Origin: Candidatus Omnitrophota bacterium
GTDB taxonomy: Bacteria; Omnitrophota; Gorgyraeia; S143-82
Direction: 5' to 3'
Assembly: GCA_027034965.1 (NCBI GenBank)
Contig: JALVWL010000036.1
Location: forward strand, 1-17,562
Length of the DNA stretch: 17,562 bases
A program made the position numbers and the translations under genes. The notes under the pieces were generated by a model. The model was given only the letters and a program-made list of their open reading frames with translations, was not told where the DNA came from and searched no databases. Below are positions 11,401 to 17,562 of the stretch, piece by piece. Positions within the stretch are counted from its first letter, which is position 1; each line of letters opens with the position of its first letter.

Positions 11401-14400
11401 ACTCAGGTTTGCTCGTCCTACCTTCAAGAGGAGCCCCCACCTTTAGGAATGAACGGTATAACCTCTTTCCCTCTTTATCCCACAAAACAGCCGATGCGCC
11501 ATTATCTATAGCGAAATCATAACCATCTACTTCATACAAGTCAGAGATCCTCTTTGCCTCATATATGGCATCCGCAGCAATATCATAGACAGGTAATCCT
11601 CTCATCATAAAATCTATTGCCTTCATGTGTTCGTTATAAACCAATCTCCACAAAGGCTCCTCAGAGCCAAATAGGCGCTTAGACTTGCGTACTATCTTTT
11701 CTATTTGAGACTCGTGCATATACTTATATGCCTTGCCTGTGTTGATAAATTCTTTGGCATATAATCCAAGGTCATCTCCCAACATCGCTATCTGTTCTTT
11801 CTCCTTTTGGAGTCTCTCTCTTGCCTCTTCAGATATATCTTTAGGGATGGCCTGTAAAACTCCTCTCTTTCGTGATATTATCCCTTCTCTATGCTCATAC
11901 TGGGCAAGGTTGACTTTCGTATAGGCATCGTAGGAAATCATACCTGATAATGACCTCGTCAATCCCTCGTACATATCGTAATAGGCAGAATCCACCTTAA
12001 CATCAGGCCTAAATTCAAATAGATTAGAGTAGGCACCTAAGTAGTTTATCAATAGCGATTTATCTATCTTCCTATCTCCTATTCTCATCCCTATATTTTC
12101 ATCGTTAAACAGCTCATTCCAGAAGGTCTTATCATCGCGCTTTATATCAAACAACGCCATTGCCGCTGCCTGCATCTGTATCTCACTTGCAGCACTATTC
12201 TCACCCTCTCCACTAAACAGTATCTCGCCTATCTGCTCATAGCTTATATTATTCCTTATCTGTTCATACCTTGCTATTGCCTCTGCCTGTGTTTTTAGCT
12301 TATGGTCAACCTCTACCTTCCAATTGCCCTGCTCTGTCTGGAGTTCAACATGTGAACCAGTTGCGATGTGCGCAAGGTCTAATGCTGACTTTGCCTCAAA
12401 ATCAATTGCCTTGCCCGGTTCATTACTGGAGTAAGGCAGATAAACCTTAAACCTATACGGGCTATTTGCCTCTTTTGCGCCTAAGAAGGCCTGCATTATA
12501 GAGAGGCTGTTTGAAACAGACGGCATCTTGCCGGGAGTTGCCAGCTCCTGAAAGATCTCATTTATAAACGATACACCAGGGATGCCAGCAACCTTTAGTA
12601 CGGCAGAAACAGGAAGGGTAACCATTTTTATAAACTCCTCAGCGATGACTTCTTCCGAAGCACCTTTCATCATAAGTGAATGCAGGTACTCCATTGTCCT
12701 GCCTCCCCAGGCCATCTCAAATAGAGGCTCAAGGCCAAGCGTAGTTGCGCCTTCAAATCCCTCACCTATTGCCCTGAACGCGCGGCCTATATTATAGGAC
12801 TCTATATTCGCAAGGAGCCCCTGAACCGGCCTCATAAACGGGCCTAAAATCAGCGCAAATCCATAAGAAGAAAATGGGATGTCCTTGACAGATGTGCCAG
12901 TTGGATTCTGGCCAAAGATGCTCTGGGTTATGGAAAACTCTGCTATTCCCGTTACCTTGTTCCATAAACCATCTTTTGCCCAAATCTCTTTGAACTTCTT
13001 TAAGGTATTGTTATCTGCAAATCCTGAGAAATACATTAAAATGTTCTTTTCAGCACCATCCTGGGCATAGGGAAGGGCGTACTTCTTAAAGAGATAGCTC
13101 GTTCCAACCACGACAGAATGAAGTGCTGGCATAACACCAAACAAGGTAAAGGAACTGGACTTGATCGTCCAATCAACGATTGGTCTGCTTATATAGGCAG
13201 TTTTTCTGGCAAAACTGCGGGCATCAATAATGCCAGAGCGGGCAAGCATTGAGCCTGCTGTCTTTATTGCACCTGATAGAAATATCGTTGAGCTAATTCC
13301 ATAGAATAGATTGGCCCAATCGTTCTTGCCTATTTCATCCATATAGACACCAATACCCAATGGCACAGTAGACCACAAAATATCCTTTACACCGCTATGC
13401 TTCAACATAAGCCTTGCTGTCTTTAGTGGCGTCTTTGTAGTAAATTTCCTTGCATTAATAATGTCTTTATAATTCTCAATTACTCCCTGCTTTATATCCG
13501 CCTTGACCGCATCAAACATACCTTCAAGGGATCCCATAGAAAGTGGCTGCTCGCTTATCTTAAGCAGGCTCCTGCCGATCAATGCCGTAGTAGCAATCAA
13601 TGGCATTGTGCTCAAGACAAATGACAGCTCACTCTTCTCTGCGCCATTCTCTGTGCCAAATAATTCTGATGGTTTGCCGTAATATAGGTTTCTCAGTGAA
13701 TAGGAAATAGCTGTTGTTGACGGCAAGAAATATACCATCTGTCTCCAGTTATTCCAGAGTTTTATATAATTATTCTTTCCAAGGGAAGAAATGCTCTTTA
13801 TCTCGGCGTGCCTGCCAGCAAGTGCATACATCCCACCAAGGCCGAATACAAATAACCCGGCATTTTGAATAGCAGATGATATCCTCTTATCATCAATAGG
13901 CCCCCATGCACCCAAGGCATAGATACCAGCACCAACTCCCATCCCTATCCTTCCAGAGCTTACAGCTGCCCTTGGATTGGCAACTATTCGCCTATACATA
14001 GATGAACCTTTTATAGCATCTGTCAATGGACTTGCAACAGCGCCAGCTATGTTCATCACAGCAGAAAGGCCAAATGAGGATGAGACCAGAGATGGTGCCT
14101 CATAGGCCATAACCGATAGAGAACGGCTGATAAAATCAAAGGACTGGGCATTAATCCCGCGTTTCAACACTGATAATCCCAGATTAATAAACGGACTGCC
14201 TACCAATATAGAGCCTGCTCCGCTATACGCAGAAGGTATCCATGACAAGGCTCTATAGCTATTCATAGCAGGGATTGTCTTCAACTGAGAAGCCATATTT
14301 TTATATGCCCTAAATCCACCGGACAGCATACCAACGAGATAAGCAAGCTCTGGTAAAGTAACAGGGCTCTTCCCATAAGAGACAGAATCCGGATTAAACA

Positions 14401-17400
14401 TATCCCGCATTGAGTAGAAGAAGTCTTTAACGCTATCCAATGGATGCATATCGAACCTTACGATTGGCGCAAGCGATGCGACCTGAGCCGTTGCCTCAAA
14501 GTAGCCAAGCAACAGGGCAGGCAGGGCAGAGTTATCCATAGATTTCATATTCTTCATTATCCATGACAGTTCATCGCCATTAATCTTATCCTTCCCAAGC
14601 ACTGTCCTTCCAGGGGCCATAAATACGCGCCTTGCCATAACAGATAGTAGAGAGTAATTATAATTATCTAGATCCTTTAGATAGTCAGGATTATCAAATT
14701 TATAAGACGCAGCGGTAGAGGCAACAAGATGCGGAATTCCAGCAGAAATAACCGGATGCTCAGCTACCTTCTCACCTGCCTTTACTATTGCATCTTTTCC
14801 TAACCTCTCACCTGCCTTTTGAATCGCCTTTCCAGCTGCCTTACCAGCGATTTCATAAACACCTGTTGCAGGCTTCAAGGCCTTGCCTATCATCTTCTTT
14901 GTAAACGAGTCTGATGCTATTTTCTTAAACATCGCCTTACTTAATTCTTTCTTTGCAACTGCCTTTACTGGCGCAGCAGCTATGTCATAGACAATAGTTG
15001 CATCTAAGAGATAGTCTGCCGCATTGAACACCTTTTGAAGGGCTGTCTGCTGAATACCTTCTTTTGCTGCCTGAACATCAAAACCAGTCCCAAGCGCGCC
15101 TCTTCTGAGCATCTGGCCATATGCAGAATTAAAGTCTGAAGGGATTAACAGCTCTTTAAGACTCGATGCTTTACCATACAGCCTTTGGAGTTTATTTGCC
15201 TGATGATATGCATGGTCATCCTTATCATATTCAAGAACGCCCCTATCCCCAGCAAAGTCGTATATCTGTGCAGGTGGGTTGGCAAGCCCAATGAAATTGC
15301 CACCCTTATCAAAGGACCTGTATAATTCATTGCCTCTGAATAAATCAAAAGAAAGGTCGTGTAAAAGAGCTTTCACATAGCCTGTCTTTTCTCTGAATAT
15401 CGGTGTGCCCTCTTTGGTGCTGCCGACATACTCAAAATATTTCTCATCCACCCTTTGTCTATACGTTCCACCGTAGATGTGATAGTAACTGGTATCCTTT
15501 GATGGCATAAACACGCCATCTTTTATGAGGATATTACCCGGCATAGTAATCTCATATCCCGGCAGTCCTTCAAATGTATCATCTGGAGTAAATTCCTTGA
15601 AATAAGGCAATAATGCCTGCGCCTTTATCTCGTTCTGAGTATTTGAAAATATCCCATAGGCAAAACCCTTATGCTCCCTGCTGTAGGCATAGTTTATAAG
15701 CACAGGGGTTTTCTCTGTATCTGTAAATCTCAATATATTCACCCCTTCGCTGGGGCTTGAAACCTGATATACAGGCTCACTTGACTTTACTGTAACGCTT
15801 ACGCTTCCATCCTTTGCAATACCTATCATCCTTGGTATATCAAGCATAGGCCTGCCAAATCCAAGCGCAGCACCTTTTATGAATTTATATTCGCCTATGA
15901 TAGGAAGGTCGCCTGCACCGATAAGCTCAAACTCCCAGTGTCCTGAGTAACGGCCGTTATTATCACCTTTTTCGCTTCTAACTAGCAAAACCTTGCCATC
16001 TTTATTCACTTGTTTTAGATTGGCCTGAACTGTCAGTGTAGAGAAAACCTCACCCGGCATAACATTGCCTTCATAAGTCAGGGCAATGTTATAGTTTCTC
16101 TCTAATGCCTTATCTTTTAAATTTGTTGAGACAGTTTCCTTACCCTCAAACTGCTTGCGTTCAAGGCTGATATCTATTGACTTAAGGTCATCTCTTATCC
16201 CTAATTTCTTTTTATCTAAAAGCCTGTATATCCTCTCTGCCTTCTGACGGGTTGACAGCTTCTTATCAGATGCTATCTCAAAAATCTTTTTTGCATCTGC
16301 CATGCCATATCTATACGCTATCTTTTTAGCGCGCACCATAACATCTCCCCTGCCAAGGCGAAGACTGCTTTCTATTGCCTTTATATAAAACTCGTCAATT
16401 GACTCTCTCGTGGCGTGGAAATAGGCAACATCGGTTATTGCATCTTTATTTTTTGATAGAGAATCCATAACAGCATTTAAGACAATAGTCGGATTATGAT
16501 ATGTTTTTATTTCTTTAGATTCAGGCAGGGAAACTGTGAGCTCACCTGAAGAGTCTAATTTTATATTAATATCCTCACCCCTTATGCCAGCAGAAAATAT
16601 ACCATTACCTTTACTATCCGAGGGATTGATAGAGGCAAAACCAATAGAAGAAAGGACCTTAAGCGAACCCTTGTCATTCGTCTGCCTTGCCGCCAAAAAG
16701 AGTAGGAAGTCTTTCGCCATAGGCACAACCTCTGGGACACCGCTTACCACGCGGCTGTAATTTTTCCTTGGCTCCCAATTAGAGCCCACTTTTACGTATA
16801 TATCAGTAAATCCATAATCTCCGCTCAGATAATCCCTTGAAGAGAGCAAGAGCGTCTTTGAACGGCCCTGATTATAGAAGTTGTAATCAACAAACAATAG
16901 CGGCAGTCTGAATATCATATCCTGATTATTAAATATCCCCCTGTTTACCAATATAGCGCTATGCGTTGGAGAGGTGTCTGTCTTTCTATTTTGCATAAGT
17001 CCAACACCATCCGCAAGGCCTTCACTTCCTTTGATATTATCAAGCAGCTTATTACCAAAATAAGCGCTAAACGCGCAAGTCTTGCCCTGGAATACGTCAT
17101 AGGTAGAGGTTAGATACGCAATCGCAACGCCCTTTTTAAACCTGCGAGAGGCAAATTTATCTATACTCACGTCCACATCAATATTCCTTATAGATTGCGG
17201 CAGAAGTGTATTAAACACCTTGTCATTTTTGGCGATCTTTCTGGCAAGTTCTGATAGGCTCATCTTTAACAGCTCTTGCTTCTTTATCCCCAGCTGGCCC
17301 GCTATCTTTTGTATACGGTTTAAGACAATCTTTTTACCTTTGGCAAGCTCGCCAATAGGCCTATCCATATCCTTGCTATATTCATCTATCTTCGGCTTAA

Positions 17401-17562
17401 GGTGTTTTGTAAACGCCTTATCCAATATCTGCTGAACTTTTTGCCTGTAATCAGCAGATGGCTTTAATTTCTTTATCTCATCCCCAGCCTCTTTTAGGAC
17501 TTTGTTTAAGGTATCCATCGGCATACCCAACCTTGCCATCTCTACCCTTGCATCTGTAATAC
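1..17562 (-). CDS. Interior of a giant multidomain envelope or secreted protein (partial at both ends)
   Basis: One open reading frame fills the window on the minus strand (codons at bases 2-4 up to 17558-17560), about 5,853 codons with no stop found by hand translation. The same frame was confirmed at landmarks throughout: the right edge, the HExxH motif (10097-10111), the H-box histidine (9401-9403), both Tat motifs, both LysM domains and the left edge. Neither start nor stop is inside, so the full protein is longer. Content includes a multi-hydrophobic block, a zincin-like motif, a histidine-kinase-like H-box, two internal Tat lipoprotein signals heading duplicated modules, a transmembrane helix, two LysM domains, a toroid glycosidase-like domain and a long coiled coil. 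I counted only four cysteines. The likely role is a cell-surface or envelope protein acting on or bound to cell-wall glycan. This is inferred from the LysM and toroid domains; most of the length matches no family I recognise. Giant open frames of this kind are known from Omnitrophota. Confidence 0.93.
2420..3960 (-). other. Protein region: mixed alpha/beta segment, unknown family
   Basis: This covers roughly residues 4534-5046. It includes a Gly-rich patch (LGLGGDTYIGIGFGGKWGTL, about 3680-3740), helices and strands around 3100-3500 (KYMYIIKVARGKKPEILAQA), and a strand-rich end (KKIVFDNGLKITLTPNTNIT, about 2455-2515). Many Lys/Tyr-rich strands suggest a beta domain, but no known motif is clear. 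It links the toroid domain to the terminal coiled coil. Confidence 0.45.
3962..4990 (-). other. Six-hairpin (alpha/alpha toroid) glycosidase-like domain
   Basis: This covers about 343 residues (roughly 4191-4533). Repeated helix pairs with aromatic and Gly-rich turns fit the alpha/alpha toroid: RGYGKVFLYDLAMEINGLVD, TGPISHFIIALAKYTLKSGD, TENNISAYAAYSLLYKVVGV, YASDIPAWVLLMIPKDKLIS, NIVSFEWTNFWILAFEKYGR, and the closing TGFGWYTPWGDRSLISTIWY, then QYARSDVNPFDP. The Trp/Tyr-rich ending with a final NPF is reminiscent of bacterial six-hairpin glycosidases and lyases acting on polysaccharides. The exact family and catalytic acids cannot be assigned by eye; candidates include Asp in YASDIPAW and Glu in SFEWTNFW. 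Following two LysM domains, it plausibly works on or binds wall or capsule glycan. Confidence 0.6.
5000..5500 (-). other. Protein region: charged coiled-coil linker between LysM and the toroid domain
   Basis: The linker is first strongly basic and disordered (RTKARGTKHQRKDKEDISND). It then becomes heptad-patterned helix (VLDKLKVYDSELNSLKAELE, IERLVDRLENRISSL, and LLQAITDLNKQISRLAAEAK). It probably acts as a stalk or spacer holding the downstream glycan-active domain away from the LysM attachment point. Confidence 0.55.
5516..5668 (-). other. LysM domain 2 (peptidoglycan or chitin binding)
   Basis: Residues 3965-4015 begin with YVVRKGDSLWKIWRDNF, continue through VEISKRINPDRD, and end with LLPGDRIRLP. 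This is the same lengthened LysM variant as the preceding copy, about 25 residues downstream of it, so the pair probably arose by duplication and increases avidity for wall glycan. A Lys/Arg-rich segment (DFIKKKIDSFVSARTKARGT) follows. Confidence 0.88.
5744..5902 (-). other. LysM domain 1 (peptidoglycan or chitin binding)
   Basis: Residues 3887-3939 begin MEYKVKRGDSLWRIW and end LNPALKP..LYPGDDISLPI. The hallmark features are the Y-x-V-x-x-GDSLW opening, a central helix with N-P, and the closing PGD-x-I-x-LP. LysM binds N-acetylglucosamine-containing glycans such as peptidoglycan. At about 53 residues it is slightly longer than usual (around 45), with extra residues between the first helix and Asn-Pro (ESRFKGKMSWKLFLLKIAEL). 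The identification is secure from the motif. Confidence 0.88.
5905..6105 (-). other. Protein region: polar Thr/Pro/Asn linker between membrane anchor and LysM
   Basis: About 65 residues rich in Asn, Ser, Thr, Pro and Lys (SSLNNVDNATSGNHTALPS, then KEEKTTPETGTDIKKHTS) contain no hydrophobic core. Such spacers commonly separate an anchor from wall-binding domains. No function beyond flexibility is inferred. Confidence 0.5.
6110..6175 (-). other. Single transmembrane helix preceding the LysM domains
   Basis: The stretch AFAMSLGALSVVFLGAIGV followed by NAA has about 20 uncharged, strongly hydrophobic residues, with Arg on its N-terminal side and polar residues after. It looks like a membrane anchor or internal signal-anchor. 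By the positive-inside tendency, the downstream LysM part would face outward or the periplasm, which agrees with LysM function. It is the clearest single membrane segment outside the multi-hydrophobic block. Confidence 0.65.
6180..7030 (-). other. Protein region: charged helical segment before the membrane anchor
   Basis: This covers roughly residues 3510-3793. It begins with a charged linker (RDEKEDDQGSGDFSDN), followed by long amphipathic helices (REIKEYLESLERELLSLKDM, LKKRQIEMESVDVDVKQQIR and ELTEPAIRRKMAEAFAEIVK). It ends with REYRASVISFLDRFKDVTMP just before the hydrophobic anchor. No enzyme motif is visible. If the following helix is a transmembrane anchor, this region and the LysM part lie on opposite sides of that membrane. 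Confidence 0.45.
7035..7060 (-). repeat. 26-bp joint repeat encoding VNKAGSSI, distal copy
   Basis: Bases 7035-7060 match 8082-8107 at 25 of 26 positions and encode VNKAGSSI at the end of module copy 2. Here the joint is followed by RDEKEDDQGSG instead of a Tat signal. The spacing of 1,047 bp is in frame. Confidence 0.85.
8004..8093 (-). repeat. 90-bp near-identical repeat, copy 2 of the Tat-signal cassette
   Basis: Bases 8004-8093 match 9093-9182 at 87 of 90 positions by direct reading. The three differences are at the Lys/Thr and Ile/Met codons and one synonymous Ser codon. The period is 1,089 bp, a multiple of three, so the frame is preserved. Synonymous positions are almost all shared, although the flanking module bodies have diverged strongly. 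Confidence 0.9.
8012..8092 (-). other. Internal Tat lipoprotein-type signal sequence 2
   Basis: The coding strand gives SSISRRQFMTGMGAMGMLAG, then MGILSSCAPA. The twin Arg codons are at 8075-8080 and the lipobox Cys is at 8012-8014 (residue 3183), exactly 363 residues after the first lipobox Cys. Relative to the first copy it differs by Lys to Thr after the RRQFM core and Ile to Met in the hydrophobic core. Unlike copy 1, an in-frame ATG (8108-8110) lies just before it, giving MVNKAGSSISRRQF, preceded by purine-rich AGAGAG six bases from the ATG. A separate internal start is conceivable but weakly supported. Confidence 0.7.
8082..8107 (-). repeat. 26-bp joint repeat encoding VNKAGSSI, proximal copy
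   Basis: This copy lies at the junction of module 1 and module 2 and overlaps the edge of the 90-bp Tat cassette. With its partner at 7035-7060 it brackets module 2 as a direct repeat. That arrangement is what unequal crossing-over during tandem duplication would leave. Confidence 0.85.
9093..9182 (-). repeat. 90-bp near-identical repeat, copy 1 of the Tat-signal cassette
   Basis: This is the partner of the repeat at 8004-8093 (87/90 identical). Identity stops abruptly on both sides: upstream of the signal the linker reads STPTS rather than VNKAG, and downstream of CAPA the residues differ at once. That makes the block a discrete cassette. Confidence 0.9.
9101..9184 (-). other. Internal Tat lipoprotein-type signal sequence 1
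   Basis: The coding strand gives SSSISRRQFMKGMGAMG, then ILAGMGILSSCAPA. This is a twin-arginine motif (S-R-R-x-F-M-K), a Gly/Ala/Met-rich hydrophobic core and a lipobox-like L-S-S-C with Cys at codon 9101-9103 (residue 2820). Each part matches the normal layout of Tat-exported lipoproteins, where the signal stands at the very N-terminus and signal peptidase II cuts before the lipidated Cys. Here it lies inside a continuous frame after at least 2,790 residues. There is no in-frame ATG close upstream; the nearest Met codons are inside the signal itself. It may act as a transmembrane segment, be cleaved internally, or be a fossil of gene fusion. Confidence 0.7.
9240..9480 (-). other. Histidine-kinase-like dimerisation segment with H-box, no ATPase domain
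   Basis: The sequence SLAHILNNKLSPVIGYADLL is encoded at about 9355-9415, with the histidine codon at 9401-9403 (residue 2720). It closely resembles the HisKA phospho-acceptor box of sensor kinases, whose usual form is His-Glu-x-x-Asn-x-Leu...Gly-Tyr-x-x-Leu. A preceding helix (KTVLEKINIIKTSLSDLINQ) and a following charged helix (RKKQLNNALGEFRKEINGLK) could form the two-helix dimerisation hairpin. The Glu normally after His is Ile here. No HATPase N, G1 or G2 boxes follow; instead a short linker leads to the first Tat-type signal. It is therefore probably a structural or degenerate remnant rather than an active kinase. Confidence 0.5.
9640..9800 (-). other. Protein region: basic, Ser/Asn-rich linker with a GSSIS motif
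   Basis: The sequence runs from a basic cluster (SVFRRVKRGNKEND) through an Asn/Ser-rich low-complexity stretch (NGRNTNNSRSSGSSIS) to HKLPALPVLP. This is typical of a flexible interdomain linker. The GSSIS element recurs in related form at three later boundaries (SSSIS, AGSSIS, AGSSIR), each starting or ending a module. It therefore appears to be a recurrent joint in this protein. Confidence 0.55.
9990..10290 (-). other. Zincin-like metallopeptidase motif (HExxH) within the giant protein
   Basis: The codons at 10097-10111 read H-E-T-S-H (residues 2484-2488) in the context DVLVPHETSHVILNFIGEKY. In zinc metallopeptidases of the zincin group, the two histidines bind zinc and the glutamate activates water. 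The motif lies on a predicted hydrophobic helix (VLVPHETSHVILNFIG), as expected for that group, and is preceded by strand-like sequence (KTIVMDARDFVAKEKKGKIT). The expected third ligand is not obvious: there is no HExxHxxGxxH, and downstream candidates are a Glu eight residues after the second His and a His in AVVHRVV. A short HExxH can occur by chance in a protein this long, but the flanking pattern favours a real or decayed peptidase domain. Confidence 0.45.
10290..12780 (-). other. Protein region: long soluble, mostly helical segment, unknown family
   Basis: This covers roughly residues 1594-2424. After an acidic helix (SEEVIAEEFIKMVTLPVSA, about 12605-12660) the sequence becomes polar and helix-rich. 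There is a strand-like patch near 11350-11550 (DGYDFAIDNGASAVLWDKEG) and long charged helices near 10500-11100 (RARLRELIDYLQLKQGIESR). I see no signature motif. It leads straight into the segment with an HExxH motif and may serve as that domain's prodomain or scaffold, which is speculation. Confidence 0.45.
12780..14560 (-). other. Protein region: multi-hydrophobic block, candidate multipass or membrane-inserting segment
   Basis: This covers roughly residues 1000-1594. About a dozen stretches of 16-24 residues are Gly/Ala/Leu/Phe-rich and nearly free of charge, for example SALPALLLGYFEATAQVASL, GRIGMGVGAGIYALGAWGPI, AIQNAGLFVFGLGGMYALAG, ELSFVLSTMPLIATTALIG, LFYGISSTIFLSGAIKTAG, FTLFGVMPALHSVVVGTSYL and SYGFALILGPFM. 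They are separated by short basic or polar loops. Hydrophobicity is moderate rather than extreme, so they could be true transmembrane helices, a buried helical bundle, or helices that insert into a membrane as in large secreted toxins and tape-measure-like proteins. No transporter family signature is recognisable. The segment divides the protein into an N-terminal soluble part and the long remainder, which matters for topology. Confidence 0.55.
14580..15330 (-). other. Protein region: Ala/Gly/Lys-rich amphipathic helices
   Basis: This covers roughly residues 743-993. The composition turns strongly to Ala, Lys and Gly, as in EIAGKAAGKAIQKAGERLGK and VYDIAAAPVKAVAKKELSKA. Such sequence forms amphipathic helices and often borders membrane-associated regions. 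It leads directly into the hydrophobic block that follows. No enzyme motif is visible. The small minus-strand open frame near 15145-15348 is in a different frame and is a shadow of this segment. Confidence 0.45.
15350..16140 (-). other. Protein region: beta-rich segment, possibly an immunoglobulin- or jelly-roll-like fold
   Basis: This covers roughly residues 474-737. It shows short alternating hydrophobic strands separated by Gly/Asn/Asp turns, for example NYNIALTYEGNVMPGEVFST, then GRYSGHWEFELIGAGDLPII and DGSVSVTVKSSEPVYQVSS. The pattern resembles carbohydrate-binding or Ig-like beta sandwiches often strung along surface proteins, but no diagnostic family motif is visible, so the fold is an inference. 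The later part (about 15600-15400) is Tyr/Gly-rich (SYYHIYGGTYRQRVDEKYF). It sits between a helical leader and an Ala/Lys-rich stretch. Confidence 0.4.
16140..17560 (-). other. Protein region: helical then mixed alpha/beta segment, unknown family
   Basis: This covers residues 1 to about 474 of the visible part. It begins with Lys/Glu-rich helices (about 17540-17240). It continues into alternating strand-like sequence containing one of only four cysteines (codon 17075-17077, in GKTCAFSAYFG) and aromatic stretches such as LLFVDYNFYNQG. It then returns to basic helices (about 16450-16200) with the motif STRQKAERIYRLLDKKKLG. I recognise no domain or catalytic motif. The absence of hydrophobic segments suggests a soluble, probably extracytoplasmic portion. 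Its beginning lies beyond the window. Confidence 0.5.

Noticed and set aside
12605..12660. SEEVIAEEFIKM as a CAAX-protease-like (CPBP) EExxxR motif beside hydrophobic segments
   Set aside because: The Arg is missing and no downstream FxxxH or HxxxB motif is evident, so an acidic amphipathic helix is the simpler reading.
12792..15348. Two short minus-strand open frames (12792-12983 and 15145-15348)
   Set aside because: Their start codons are out of register with the giant frame, which continues without break through both stretches.
443..17435. Many short plus-strand open frames of about 60-160 codons
   Set aside because: They lie antisense to the continuous minus-strand frame, have Ser/Phe/Leu/Ile-rich translations typical of the reverse of Lys/Glu/Arg-rich coding DNA, and show no domain motifs.
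1..17562. CRISPR arrays, tRNA or rRNA genes, insertion sequences, terminators and promoters
   Set aside because: None was seen. The only clear nucleotide repeats are the coding 90-bp and 26-bp pairs, and there is no intergenic space to hold regulatory elements.

Overview
The whole window is the interior of one giant gene on the minus strand. Reading the reverse complement in the frame whose codons start at plus-strand positions 2, 5, 8 and so on, I find no stop from the right edge to the left edge. That gives about 5,853 uninterrupted codons, with no start or terminator in view. There are no intergenic gaps, RNA genes, promoters or terminators; short open frames on the plus strand and in other minus frames are shadows. 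Residue numbers used here count from the right edge (residue 1 = bases 17558-17560), not from the true N-terminus.

The organism cannot be proved from the sequence. A secreted or envelope-type open frame of this size, with LysM domains, a toroid-type glycan-active domain, long coiled coils, Tat-lipoprotein-type signals and AT-leaning, purine-rich coding DNA, fits the giant genes described for uncultured bacteria of the Omnitrophota lineage. That is an inference from known biology.

Layout in protein order (right to left): (1) 17560-15350, mixed helical then beta-rich sequence of unknown family; (2) 15330-14580, Ala/Lys-rich helices; (3) 14560-12780, about a dozen moderately hydrophobic segments that look like a multipass membrane or membrane-inserting block; (4) 12780-10290, a long soluble, mostly helical region; (5) 10290-9990, a segment with an HExxH zinc-protease-like motif; (6) 9800-9640, a basic, Ser/Asn-rich linker; (7) about 9480-9240, a helical pair carrying a histidine-kinase-like H-box but no ATPase domain; (8) 9184-7037, two tandem copies of an unfamiliar module of about 350-363 residues, each opening with a complete Tat-type lipoprotein signal sequence; (9) 7030-6180, helices; (10) 6175-6110, one strong transmembrane segment; (11) 5902-5516, two LysM domains; (12) 5500-5000, coiled-coil linker; (13) 4990-3962, a six-hairpin (alpha/alpha toroid) glycosidase-like domain; (14) 3960-2420, mixed alpha/beta; (15) 2420-1, long coiled coil with a regular Tyr-Trp heptad pattern.

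Read together, the membrane anchor, LysM pair, glycan-active fold and coiled coil suggest an envelope-spanning or surface protein that holds or trims peptidoglycan or polysaccharide. The strangest part is the tandem module. Two Tat/lipobox signals, normally found only at N-termini, sit more than 2,700 residues inside a continuous reading frame. Their 90-bp DNA is nearly identical while the modules behind them have diverged strongly. This could be a polyprotein-like arrangement, fossil gene fusions, or a recombining signal cassette.
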